DNA from: Streptomyces vilmorinianum
GTDB taxonomy: Bacteria > Actinomycetota > Actinomycetes > Streptomycetales > Streptomycetaceae
Assembly: GCF_005517195.1 (NCBI RefSeq)
Contig: NZ_CP040244.1
Location: 4,234,001-4,298,000, forward strand
Direction: 5' to 3'
Length of the DNA: 64,000 bases
The notes under the pieces are model-generated. The model was not told where the DNA came from. It saw only the letters and a program-made list of their open reading frames with translations, and ran no database searches. Shown here in pieces: positions 26,355 through 35,481 of this stretch; the first letter of the stretch is position 1; each line of letters opens with the position of its first letter. The position numbers were made by a program, and so were the translations under genes.

Positions 26355-27275
26355 GTGAACCTCAAGCGTCTGTCCCCCCTTGGCGGCGCGGCGAAGGGCG
26401 CCCGGCTGATCGCCGTGGCCTCCGCGCTCCTGGCCGCCTCAGCGCTTGCCGCGCCCAGCTCGTCCGCGGCGACGGCCGAGGCCGGCCGGGCCACCGCCGC
26501 CCAACTCGCCGTCGCCGACGACGCCGTACGCGGAGCCGACGTGCCCGGCACCGCGTGGTACACCGACCAGGCGACCGGGAAGCTCGTCGTCACCGCCGAC
26601 TCCACCGTCTCCGCCACCGAGATCGCCAAGATCAAGAAGGCGGTCGGCGACCGCGCCTCCGCCCTGGAGATCAAGCGCACTCCCGGCGCGTTCAACAAGC
26701 TGATCGCGGGTGGCCAGGCCATCTACGCGGGCGGCGGCGGGCGCTGCTCCCTCGGCTTCAACGTCCGCAGCGGCACGACGTACTACGCCCTGACGGCCGG
26801 TCACTGCACCAACATCGCCAGTACCTGGTACACCAACTCGTCGAACACGACGGTGCTCGGCACCCGGGCCGGTTCCAGCTTCCCGACCAACGACTACGGC
26901 ATCATCCGCCACTCCAACGCCTCGGCGGCGGACGGCCGCGTCTACCTCTACAACGGCAGCTACCGCGACATCACCGGCGCGGGCAACGCCTACGTGGGCC
27001 AGTCCGTCCAGCGCAGCGGCAGCACCACCGGACTGCGCGGCGGCACGGTCACCGGTCTCAACGCGACCGTCAACTACGGCGGTGGCGACATCGTCTACGG
27101 CCTGATCCAGACCAACGTCTGCGCCGAACCGGGTGACAGCGGCGGCGCGATGTTCGCCGGCAGCACCGCGCTCGGCCTCACCTCCGGCGGCAGCGGCAAC
27201 TGCTCCAGCGGCGGCACCACGTTCTTCCAGCCGGTGACGGAGGCCCTCAGCGCGTACGGCGTGAGCGTCTTCTAG
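26355..27275 (+). CDS. Secreted streptogrisin-like serine protease (S1 family)
   Basis: A 306-residue prepro-protease of the alpha-lytic/streptogrisin group: signal peptide about 1-38, short propeptide about 40-115, mature enzyme from about IAGGQAIYAGG (117). The triad is H150 (TAGHC), D180 (TNDYG) and S262 (GDSGG). Cystines C131/C151 and C256/C284-type pairs are conserved. Mature length about 190 is normal for SGPA/SGPB relatives. GTG at 26355 follows GGAGG by a few bases and gives a typical signal peptide; a longer upstream frame was rejected. It is exported and self-processed, and its specificity should be chymotrypsin-like by family. Confidence 0.9.
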   Translation: MNLKRLSPLGGAAKGARLIAVASALLAASALAAPSSSAATAEAGRATAAQLAVADDAVRGADVPGTAWYTDQATGKLVVTADSTVSATEIAKIKKAVGDRASALEIKRTPGAFNKLIAGGQAIYAGGGGRCSLGFNVRSGTTYYALTAGHCTNIASTWYTNSSNTTVLGTRAGSSFPTNDYGIIRHSNASAADGRVYLYNGSYRDITGAGNAYVGQSVQRSGSTTGLRGGTVTGLNATVNYGGGDIVYGLIQTNVCAEPGDSGGAMFAGSTALGLTSGGSGNCSSGGTTFFQPVTEALSAYGVSVF

Positions 27276-27454
27276 TTCCGGCGGATCCGGTACGCACCAC
27301 CTCGCGGGCACACAGGCCGGCGGTCCCTCCCGGGGGCCGCCGGCCTTCCGGCCCTCGCGGCGGGGCCGGGGGATCCAAGCGGTGTCCGACCTGGTCGGTA
27401 TCGTGCACCGAACATATGAGCCCTGCCCCTCACTTGCCCCCTGGAGGCCCTACG

Positions 27455-28800
27455 GTGCGCCGCCGGCTCCCGCCACTTCTCGCGGCTCTCCTCGCGGTCC
27501 TGTCCCCGCCGCACCCGCGAGCGCGGCGGACGCCGCCGACTGCACCGCCCCGGGCGTCGAACGCTTCGGCACGGCCTCGCCCACCGGCGCGATCGTCGGC
27601 GCCGTCGTGCACGAGGGGCGTGGTTACGTCGTCACCCGCGGCCGGAAGCCCCCGGTCCTCGCCGAGTACGACCTCGCCACGCGCACCGTCGTGCGCGAGA
27701 CCGCGATTCCCGACGGCCCCGGCCCCGGCACGCCCGAGGGCGCATGGGCGATGGCCCTGTCGGGCGGCAAGATCTACATCGGTACGTACGTCGATCCCAG
27801 CCTGTACCGCTACGACCCCGCCACGGGCACGGTCACGCACCTGAAGACCTTCGGCGGCGAGGGCGGCTTCATATGGAGCCTCGCGGCCGCCCCGGACGGG
27901 GTCCTCTACGCGGGCACCTATCCGAGCGGCCGGGTGTGGGAGTACAACCCCGCCACCGGGGCCGCCCAGGACCTCGGGGTGCTCTCCACCGGCGAGCGCT
28001 ACGTCCGGGCCGTCGCCGCCGACGCCACGAACGTCTACGCGGGCCTGCTCGACTCCGGCAAGCTGCTGGCGATCAACCGGTCCACCAGGACGGTCCGTGT
28101 CCTGGCCACCAACCCCGGCGGCTTCTCCACCGTCTCCGTCGGCCGCACCCGCCTGCGCGCCGGCAGCGGCAGCACCCTGTTCGACGTGCGGACGGACGGC
28201 ACCGACCTGCGGAAGGTCGCCCTGCCCGCCGGTACGTCGATCGACTCGATCGGCCTCGCCCCTGACTACACCGCGTACCTCTCCATCCGTCCGGGCGGCC
28301 TGGTCGCCCGCTACCGCACCGCGGAGCCCCTGAAGTGGTACCCGGCCCCGCGGGTCGGCGAGGGGACCCGGGGCCTGTTCCTCGACGGCTCCACGCTCAC
28401 CGGCTTCTCCGGCAGCGGCGGAGTGTGGCAACTGGACGTCGACACCGAGCAGTCGGCGTACACCGACCTGTTGAAGGCGGGCCTGAGCGAGGGTGCCGAG
28501 CGGCCGCAGTCGATCCTCCGGGCGACCGACGGCACGGTCTGGGTGGGCGGCCACTTCAACGTCACCGTGCACGACACCGTCGCCCGGACGCATCGCTCGA
28601 TCTGGGTGCCGGGCGAGCCGAAGGCGCTTGTCCAGCGCGGGGGGAAGATCTACGCGGCGATCTACCCGAGCGGCCGGATCGTCGAGATCGACCCGGCGCA
28701 GGGCGACGCCGTGCGCGAACTCGCCTTCCTGCCCAGCGGCCGGCAGCGCCCGTGGGACATGGAGTACGACCCCGTCACCGACCGGCTCCTGGTGGCCTCC
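27455..28800 (+). pseudogene. Secreted beta-propeller protein, frameshifted and lacking its C-terminus
   Basis: A GTG at 27455, with GGAGG upstream, starts a good signal peptide (VRRRLPPLLAALLAVLS), but the mature part continues in a different frame (PAAPASAADAADCTAPG). The switch is at the C run 27503-27507, consistent with a one-base change. The rest reads a multi-bladed propeller (LYAGTYPSGRVWEYNPATG, VYAGLLDSGKLLAINRS, YAAIYPSGRIVEIDPA). At about 28800 (RLLVASAP) it stops resembling the family and joins LuxR-family sequence. It has thus lost both its secretion frame and its last blade(s). Original substrate unknown. Confidence 0.78.
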
Positions 28801-30856
28801 GCGCCGCTCCTTCGCCGCGTACCACCGCCCGCCCGACGCGACCGTGGGGCGCACGCTGGGTCTGGGCCGGCTGACCCTCGCGAGCGCGGGGGCCCTCCTC
28901 GACGACGTGTGTCCGGTTACCGTCTCGCCGACCATCCGGGCGCGGCTGCTCGCGGAGGGAGCCGGACATCCCGGCGTCCTCACCGCCCTGGCCGGGCGCC
29001 TCTCCCCCGCGCAGCTGACGGGCGCGGCGCCGCTGCCGTACCCCCTGGTCCAGGACCCGCTGCTCGCCGAGGTCTATCGGGGCCTGCTGGAGGGCCTGCC
29101 CGCGGCGTACGGACGGCTGCTGACGCTCGTGGCCGTCGCCGGCGAGGCGACGGCCGGCTCCCCGGGGCAGCCGGCGCAGGCGGGCGGTGTCGGCGCGGAC
29201 GCCGTCCTGGCCGCTGCCCGCGCCACCAAGGTCCCGCCCGGGACCCTCGACGCTCTTCTCGTGGACGGGCTGCTGCGCGGCCCGCGCGAGGCACTCCGCT
29301 TCGGCGACCCGCTGCTGCGCCGCGCGCTGCTGGCCGCCGCGCCGCGGACGGACCTGTTCGACGCCTCCGGCGCGGGCTCGCCGCCTTCCCGGGCGAGCGT
29401 GGCGCGTGGCCGGGCCGCGCTCGCCCAGGGGCTGGTCACCCTGACCGACGGGCCCGTCGAGGACGCCCACCAGGTGCTCCTCCTGGCCGCCGGGCTGCTG
29501 CGGGACGGCGCGCCGGAGGAGGCGGCCGACGCGCGGCTCCTCGCCATGGAGGCCGCCTGGTCGGCGGGTGACGCGGCAGCCTGTCTGACCGCCCTCGGGG
29601 ACGCGGAGGGGGTGGGCGGCCTCCAGGGGGACGCCTCCGAGCGGGACTTCGTCCTCGGCATGCGGACGGCGCTCTCGGCCCGGCCGGCCGAGGCCCGTGC
29701 GCCGCTGGCCCGGGTGGTGGACCGGGACGGCGGAGCGGATACGCCCCGGCTCCTGATGCGGGCGGGTTCGGCCGCGCTGGTGCTGGGGGACACGGACTCC
29801 GCGGCGCGTATCCACGCGCGGGCCCTGGCCAGGGCCCGCGCGGAGCAGCGTACGAGCCTGCTGCCCCGGATCCTGGAACACCTCGCGTACGCCGAGCTCA
29901 GAGCCGGACGCCACGAGCGTGCCGCCGCCCACGCGCGCGAGGGCCTGCGGGCCGCGGAACGCACCGGCCAGCGGAACGTGGCGGCCCATCAGCACGCGGT
30001 CCTGGCGCTCGCCGCCTCCGTGGCCGGAGACGCGGAGTCGGTGACGGAGCACGCCGGGCGGTCGCTCGCCACGGCACGCCCGCACGGCCTCGCGCAGGCC
30101 GCGACCCTCGCCGAATGGGCGCTGGCCCGCTCCGAACTGAGTCGCGGGCTCGCCGCCCCGGCGGCGGCTCGCCTCGCGCCGCTCGTCCACCAGGGGCCGC
30201 GGGGCGGTCACTTCGCTCTTCGTATGCTGATCGTCCCCTGCTTCGTGGAGGCGGCCTGTGCGTCCGGCCGGACGGCGGAGGCGCTGTCGGCCACCGAGGA
30301 GTTCGCGCTCTGGGCGGCCCAGGGCATCGACCCTCAGGCTCCGGCCCAGCTGGCCCGTTGCCGGGCCCTGACCATGGGCGGGGACGAATCGGCCCACTGG
30401 TACGGCGAGGCCGTGCGGCGCCACGAGGAGGTGGGCAACGACTTCGAACGGGCCCGGACCCTGCTGGCCTACGGCACCTGGCTGCGCCGGCGCCGGCGGC
30501 CGCTCCAGGCGCGGGCTCTGCTCAGCGACGCGCTCGTCACCTTCGAGCGGGCGGCGGCGAAGCGCTGGGCCGGCCGGGCGCGGGCGGAGCTGCGGGCCAC
30601 CGGAGGAACGGCGGCCGGTGCGGGCTCCTCTGCGGATCCTTGGGGACTGACACCGCAGCAGCAGCGCATCGCCGCGATGGTCGCGGAGGGCTCGACGAAC
30701 CACGAGATCGCTGACCGGCTGTCCCTCAGCCCGCGCACGGTCGACCACCATCTGCGGAACGTCTTCGCCCGGCTGGGTGTCCGGTCCCGGGTCGAACTGT
30801 CGGGCGTACTGGCGCGGACCGCACCACCCCTCACGTCCCATCATTTCGGCGAGTGA
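28801..30856 (+). pseudogene. LuxR-family (LAL type) regulator, N-terminal ATPase missing
   Basis: From about 28810 the second frame reads the end of a LAL-type regulator: helical repeat region (GRLTLASAGALLDD, LLRDGAPEEAADARLLAMEAA, HARALARARAEQRT) and an intact C-terminal LuxR helix-turn-helix (LTPQQQRIAAMVAEGSTNHE, then IADRLSLSPRTVDHH). LAL proteins are normally 850-1000 residues with a Walker-A ATPase at the N-terminus. Here about 680 residues remain, with no ATPase and no proper start. The 5' end fuses to a truncated propeller gene, so a deletion has removed the intervening DNA. Confidence 0.75.
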
Positions 30857-30955
30857 CGACTTCACGACAATGAGTCACCGATTCCGCATGATGGGGGCCT
30901 CGCCTGGGCAGAACCGCAGCGGGCCCTGACGCGCCCGTACGGAAAGGGGTGAGCG

Positions 30956-31708
30956 GTGCTGTCCGAACTTCTCGACCGGCTGCTACGACGCGGGGGCGCG
31001 GGCGGACGGACCGGCCGCCCGGGGACCGGCCCCGGCCTGCCCGCGCAGGCGAGGCGCTTCGGGACCCCGGTCTTCACCGCCGACTTCGCCTCGACCGAGC
31101 AGTGGGTCGCGGGCAGATCCTGGGCGTATCCGAACGGCGGGCCGATCAACCCGGACGACAACAAGCTCGACCACCTCGTGGAGGACCCCTCGTACAGCCG
31201 CACGGGGGTCTTCCGCGCGACGCGCCGGCCCGACGGCCGGTGGAACGCCGGGCTGCTGACGACGGAGGGCAGCGCGGAAGGCTTCCTGGTCCGCGCCGGT
31301 GACACGCTCGAAGCCCGCGTACGCCTGCCGGTGGAGAACGGCGCGTGGCCGGCGATCTGGACGTGGCTGGACGGCGGGCAGGAGATCGACGTCTTCGAGT
31401 ACCACCCCGACAATCCCGATCTGCTGGAACTCTCCAATCGCGTCAGGGGAGGCCATCTCTACTACCGGCACCCGTCGATCCGGCCGGGGGCGTGGGTGGA
31501 CCTCCGAGTCGAGTTGGGCGCGAGGTCGGTGGTGTGGTGGGTCAACGGCGAGCAGGCCTTCGCCGACCGCCGGGGCGTGGGCCGCACCTGGCGGGCGCAC
31601 CTGATCGTGAACCTGTCCGTCTGTGCCGGGAGATACCACCCCGCGCCCGATCCGGCGGCGACGGAGATGTCGTACGAGGTGACGGAGCTGCGGGTGTACC
31701 GGGGATGA
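30956..31708 (+). CDS. GH16 family glucanase-like protein without signal peptide
   Basis: A 250-residue beta-sandwich protein with the GH16 catalytic signature E143-I-D145-V-F-E148 (GQEIDVFEYHPDN), flanked by family sequence (NGAWPAIWTWLDGG, LYYRHPSIRPGAWVDLRVE, VVWWVNGEQAF). GH16 enzymes cleave beta-1,3/1,4-glucans or galactans with retention. GTG 30956 is chosen from GGAAAGGGG upstream. The N-terminus (LSELLDRLLRRGGAGG) is not a signal peptide, which is unusual for a polysaccharidase; it may be cytoplasmic, or the true export signal may be lost. Confidence 0.75.
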   Translation: MLSELLDRLLRRGGAGGRTGRPGTGPGLPAQARRFGTPVFTADFASTEQWVAGRSWAYPNGGPINPDDNKLDHLVEDPSYSRTGVFRATRRPDGRWNAGLLTTEGSAEGFLVRAGDTLEARVRLPVENGAWPAIWTWLDGGQEIDVFEYHPDNPDLLELSNRVRGGHLYYRHPSIRPGAWVDLRVELGARSVVWWVNGEQAFADRRGVGRTWRAHLIVNLSVCAGRYHPAPDPAATEMSYEVTELRVYRG

Positions 31709-31754
31709 GGTCGGGGCACGCGGGCGCGACCCGGTGGTGGCAGCGCGGGCGTGC

Positions 31755-33497
31755 TCACTGCGCGCCGAAGACCTGGGTCCAGTAGGGGCCGCCGGCGGTG
31801 TGGATGCCGATCCCGATCTCCTTGAAGGAGCAGTTCAGGATGTTCGCGCGGTGGCCCGGGCTGTTCATCCAGGAGTCCATCACCTGCTCCGCGGTGCTCT
31901 GGCCCTTCGCGATGTTCTCGCCGTAGGTCGACCAGCGGTATCCGACCGCGGTGACGCGCTCGCCCGGGCCGTCGCCGTCGGGGTTGGTGTGGTCGAAGAA
32001 GTTCCGCGCCGCCATGTCGTCGGAGTGCCCCTGAGCGGCCTTGGTCAGCAGGGAGTTCTCGCTCAGCGCCCCGCACCCCTCCTTGGCCCGCTCGGAGTTG
32101 ACCAGATCGATCACCTGCTGGGCGGTGGAGTCCGCACCGGAACCGGCGGTCGTGGCCGTGGGCTTCGGCCGGGGCGCCGGCGACGAGGTGCGGGGGGCGG
32201 CCGTCTTGGTGGGCGAGGGTTTGGGGGTGCGGCTCGCGGTGGCGGAGGGGCTCTTGCTGGGCTTCGGTGACGCGGACGGCGAGGGGGTGGCCGAGGTGGC
32301 CGGGACGGTGGTGGGGGGCTCGGTGGTGGGCAGGGCGGCACCGGGAGCCGCGGCGCGTGTCGCGTCCAGGGCCTCGACGTCCGTCTCGGGGCCGGTGATC
32401 AGGTAGAAGGACCCACCGGTGACCGCCACCACGGCTATGCCCGCGGCGACGACGGCGCGGCGGCGTCCGCGCCTGCGCTGCCGCTGGCGGCGGCGAGCGT
32501 TGCGGGCGCTGCGGGAGCCTCGGACCGCGGGCCCGCCGGAGCTCTGGGCTCCGTACGACGCGGTGGGCTCGCGCGGTCCACTCTGCTCGTACGGTCCACT
32601 CTGCTCGTACGGGCCGCTCGGCTCGTACGGGCCGCTCGGCTCGTACGGTCCGCCGAGCCCGTCCTGGGGCGCGGGGTGGGCGACGGACGCGGCGGCGAGA
32701 CCGAAGCCGGCGCTCTCCCTGACGCTCGCGAGCAGCAGCGCCGTCGGGGGCACGAGCAGCAGTCCGGCGAGCAGCCCCTCGGCCGGGACGAGGCCGCTCC
32801 ACAGACCCGCGCAGTGCGCGCAGGCGCGGGCATGCCGGGCTATTCGCTTGCGCCACAGCGCGGAGGGGTGACCGTCCCATGCCGCGATCTCGGACCGCAG
32901 GGTGGGGCAGAGCGGGTTCTCCGACAGGGCCCGTACGACGACCCGGGCGGCCTCCAGCTGTGCCTTCATCCGCTGCACCCGGACCGCGGTGTGCTGGGTG
33001 GAGAGCCCGAGGGCGTCCGCCACCTCGTACCGGGTCAGCTCGCCCGCGCACTCCAGCCACCACAGGGACAACAGGGCGCTGTCGTCCGGCTCCATCCAGC
33101 GGGTCGCCTCGGCGGTCTCGCGCCGCTGACCGGAGAGGTTCAGCCGGACGACGGTGAGGTCCACGAAGTCGGCGCCCGGTTGGGCCAGGTCGCGGGCCTC
33201 GTCGAGGCCGCCGGTGCGGAAGTCGGACTGCTGCGTCTGCCAGTGGCTGCGGATGCGGTTCATGGCGATGGCCACCAGCCACGACCGGAAGCTGTCCGGG
33301 GAGCGCAGGCCGCCGAGCCCGTCGAGCGCCCGCAGCATCGTGTCCTGCACGACGTCGTCGACGTCGTGGTGGCCGTTCATCGCCCGGCCCACGATGTTGT
33401 AGACGAGGGGCAGATAGGCGGCGATGAGCTGGTCCTGCGCCCACAGGTCTCCGCTCTGCGCCGCCCTGACCAGTTCCGTACCGTTCTGTACGCCCAT
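31755..33497 (-). CDS. ECF sigma factor fused to membrane segment and extracellular CAP (SCP/PR1) domain
   Basis: A 580-residue multidomain protein. Order: sigma region 2 (about 1-95: LVYNIVGRAMNGHHDVDDVVQ), region 4 (about 135-185: ADALGLSTQHTAVRVQRMKAQ), a zinc anti-sigma-like HxxxCxxC (HARACAHC, about 235-245), GPYE(P/Q)S repeats, a transmembrane helix (about 350-370), a Ser/Thr/Pro-rich wall-spanning stalk, and a CAP domain (about 459-580: VIDLVNSERAKEGCG, SPGHRANIL). Sigma, anti-sigma module and external sensor are thus one chain, as in the ECF52-like group. ATG 33497 was preferred to GTG 33509. Proteolytic release of the sigma part is a likely activation route (inference). Confidence 0.88.
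   Translation of the reverse strand: MGVQNGTELVRAAQSGDLWAQDQLIAAYLPLVYNIVGRAMNGHHDVDDVVQDTMLRALDGLGGLRSPDSFRSWLVAIAMNRIRSHWQTQQSDFRTGGLDEARDLAQPGADFVDLTVVRLNLSGQRRETAEATRWMEPDDSALLSLWWLECAGELTRYEVADALGLSTQHTAVRVQRMKAQLEAARVVVRALSENPLCPTLRSEIAAWDGHPSALWRKRIARHARACAHCAGLWSGLVPAEGLLAGLLLVPPTALLLASVRESAGFGLAAASVAHPAPQDGLGGPYEPSGPYEPSGPYEQSGPYEQSGPREPTASYGAQSSGGPAVRGSRSARNARRRQRQRRRGRRRAVVAAGIAVVAVTGGSFYLITGPETDVEALDATRAAAPGAALPTTEPPTTVPATSATPSPSASPKPSKSPSATASRTPKPSPTKTAAPRTSSPAPRPKPTATTAGSGADSTAQQVIDLVNSERAKEGCGALSENSLLTKAAQGHSDDMAARNFFDHTNPDGDGPGERVTAVGYRWSTYGENIAKGQSTAEQVMDSWMNSPGHRANILNCSFKEIGIGIHTAGGPYWTQVFGAQ
32575..32652 (-). repeat. 18-base in-frame tandem repeat in the sigma-CAP gene
   Basis: Four-plus copies of an 18-base unit encoding GPYE(P/Q)S lie between the zinc motif and the membrane helix. 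Units start at 32575, 32593, 32611, 32629 and 32647. Two subtypes (P or Q) alternate in pairs. Confidence 0.85.
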
Positions 33498-33665
33498 GCC
33501 CTGATTCACCCTGCTTGTCCCGCCTGTTGTCGATGCCCAACACGTGGGAGACCGCAGGGCCTCCACCCGATAACAGGAAACGCAGAGAAATCCGCGCACA
33601 TCTTCGGTGCGGGTCCGAAGGTTCCGGATCGGGCGGCCGAGACTACCTCGTGTGGCGCGGCGCGC

Positions 33666-34016
33666 CTACTGGGGCTTCTGCTGCCGCGACTGCTCCGACT
33701 CGCCCGCGGCCCTGCGGTACTCGGCGTTGATGCGCTGGGCCTCCTCGAGCTGGTCCTCCAGGATGATGATCCGGCAGGCGGCCTCGACGGGCGTGCCCTG
33801 GTCGACCAGCTCACGCGCGCGTGCGGCGATCCGCAGCTGGTAGCGCGAGTAGCGCCGGTGCCCGCCCTCCGAACGGAGCGGGGTGATCAGACGGGCCTCA
33901 CCGATGGCCCGGAGGAATCCGGGGGTCGTACCGAGCATCTCGGCGGCCCGGCCCATGGTGTACGCGGGGTAGTCGTCGTCGTCCAGGCGATCGCTGAGCG
34001 GAGTGTCTGCTGGCAT
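33666..34016 (-). CDS. Small MerR-like DNA-binding protein
   Basis: A 116-residue protein with a MerR-type winged helix (YTMGRAAEMLGTTPGFLRAIG, then EGGHRRYSRYQLR) and a C-terminal coiled coil (ACRIIILEDQLEEAQRINAEYRRAAGE). It lacks an effector domain, like BldC-size regulators, though the C-terminal helix is longer. The ATG at 34016 has GAGGTGAG upstream. It lies 168 bases upstream of the sigma-CAP gene on the same strand, so it may regulate or be co-transcribed with it. Confidence 0.82.
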   Translation of the reverse strand: MPADTPLSDRLDDDDYPAYTMGRAAEMLGTTPGFLRAIGEARLITPLRSEGGHRRYSRYQLRIAARARELVDQGTPVEAACRIIILEDQLEEAQRINAEYRRAAGESEQSRQQKPQ

Positions 34017-34184
34017 TCTCACCTCGTAGCCCAATGCGGCAAGGGGCCCTGATGCCCTATGGCACCGAAGGCCCCGAGGGGAATTGAACACCATCTTCCG
34101 GCCCCTGCGCCGCGCCGGCGTCCTCCACCGCTCCCGCCCGGCGGGACCGGTATCGGCGGCCGGCCGCCGATACAATCGGCGCTC

Positions 34185-34556
34185 ATGTCGAAGCCTGACG
34201 AATTGCTCGTCGCCATCGCCGCCACGGTGGAGTCGGAGCAGAGCAATCAGATGTCCCTGACCGTGGTCACGGGCGGGACCGTCATCACCGGGCGGCTGGC
34301 CCCCGAAGCCGTCTGGAGGCAGCGGGTCTCGGAGGTCCTGGACGACTCCGACAGCCTCGGCCCCTTCTCACCGGTCTTCGCCGCCGGGGCCGCGGACCGG
34401 CCCGGCCGTGCCGAGCCGCCCACGCATCTGCACTTCCACGTGGCCCGGATCCTGCAGGGCAGCATGGGGATCCCGGAGACGGGCGGGATGTATCGCGTCG
34501 CCCTCACGGATGTCAGCGCCTGGACCGTCGGCGACTTCAGTTACTCCGACCGATGA
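34185..34556 (+). CDS. gvpU: Gas-vesicle accessory GvpU-like protein
   Basis: A 123-residue protein (DELLVAIAATVESEQSNQMS, TVVTGGTVITGRLAPEAVWR, THLHFHVARILQGSMG, SAWTVGDFSYSDR) that matches my memory of actinomycete proteins annotated as GvpU. No other gvp gene is present, so a gas-vesicle role is doubtful and the name reflects similarity only. It has no membrane segment. Divergent from the MerR-like gene with about 170 bases between. Confidence 0.6.
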   Translation: MSKPDELLVAIAATVESEQSNQMSLTVVTGGTVITGRLAPEAVWRQRVSEVLDDSDSLGPFSPVFAAGAADRPGRAEPPTHLHFHVARILQGSMGIPETGGMYRVALTDVSAWTVGDFSYSDR

Positions 34557-34630
34557 CCAAGCGCTGACCGAGCCCTGACCACGCCCTGACCGAGCGCTGC
34601 CCCAGCTCCTGCGAGCGTTCTCCGCGCGCG

Positions 34631-34957
34631 TTACGCGGCCTCCACGGCCCCTTCGGTCACGGGCGTACCGAGTTGCGCCGAGGCCGCCTGCAGGGGGCTG
34701 AGGCCCCGCCCGGGCGTCGCCGGGGGCAGATCGTGACAGGTGAAGCCGAGGAGGGCCATGGCCCTGGTGACCTCACCCGCGGTGAAGTCGCGGGGGTCCT
34801 GCCGGGTGATGACCTCGCCCACCTGCTTGACGGGGTAGCGGCGACGGCCGATGGTCACGGAGGGGCCCGTGACCATTCCGGGCTTGACGCCCTTCATCGT
34901 TTCCAGCACCCCGCTCTTCGTCAGTTCGAACGGAAAGCGGGCGATGACACAGCGCAT
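34631..34957 (-). CDS. SCO5918 family protein
   Basis: A 108-residue protein starting MRCVIARFPFELTKSGVLET, with VTIGRRRYPVKQVGEVIT and DFTAGEVTRAMALLGFTC. This is the small family named after S. coelicolor SCO5918, which lies with DEAD-box helicase and cold-shock genes there and here. Function is unknown; RNA or cold-response involvement is inferred from neighbourhood. It closes the cold-shock cluster, about 55 bases after the CBS gene. Confidence 0.85.
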   Translation of the reverse strand: MRCVIARFPFELTKSGVLETMKGVKPGMVTGPSVTIGRRRYPVKQVGEVITRQDPRDFTAGEVTRAMALLGFTCHDLPPATPGRGLSPLQAASAQLGTPVTEGAVEAA

Positions 34958-35012
34958 GTTGCCTCACAGGTGGAGCCGGCGGTGGGGAAGGATCGGGTCG
35001 CGGAGCGGCTGA

Positions 35013-35399
35013 TCAGCACGAGAGGGCGAAGACGCCCACGGCACGGCCGTCCTCGTCGACGACGGGCAGGGCCCGCACCTGCCGACCCCGCATCAGGTGC
35101 TCCGCCTCTCCTGCCGCGGTGACGGGCGAGGTGAACGGCCCGTCCGGGCCGGCGATCTCGCGCAGGCGCACCCGATCGGTGTACGCGGAGCCGTCGCGTA
35201 CCCGGGTGAGCTGCGCCTGGGTGATCAGGCCCGTACACCGGCCGTCGCCGTCCGAGACGAGGAGATGCCCGGCTCGGGCACTGGCCATGACGGACAGGGC
35301 CACTTCCACGGTCATGTCGTCGCAGACCCGCGGGGCGGAGGTGTCCATCGTGTCGGAGACGGTCAGGACCGTGCGGAGTTCCGCTGTGCGGGAGTGCAT
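35013..35399 (-). CDS. Two-CBS-domain protein
   Basis: A 128-residue protein with two CBS motifs (TVEVALSVMASARAGHLLVS, then LITQAQL; and AAGEAEHLMRGRQVRALPVV, then GVFALS). A Bateman pair usually binds adenine nucleotides and regulates a partner; none is fused. The ATG at 35399 (MHSRTAELRTVLTVSDTM) fits the family length. It lies between the helicase and SCO5918-type genes on the same strand. Confidence 0.85.
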   Translation of the reverse strand: MHSRTAELRTVLTVSDTMDTSAPRVCDDMTVEVALSVMASARAGHLLVSDGDGRCTGLITQAQLTRVRDGSAYTDRVRLREIAGPDGPFTSPVTAAGEAEHLMRGRQVRALPVVDEDGRAVGVFALSC

Positions 35400-35481
35400 C
35401 GGGGAGAGGGGCGAGGAGAGGGGCAAAAAGGTGCCTTCCGGAGCGAGGGTGGGTGTCCTGGTCACGCGGGTCTCGTGCCGT

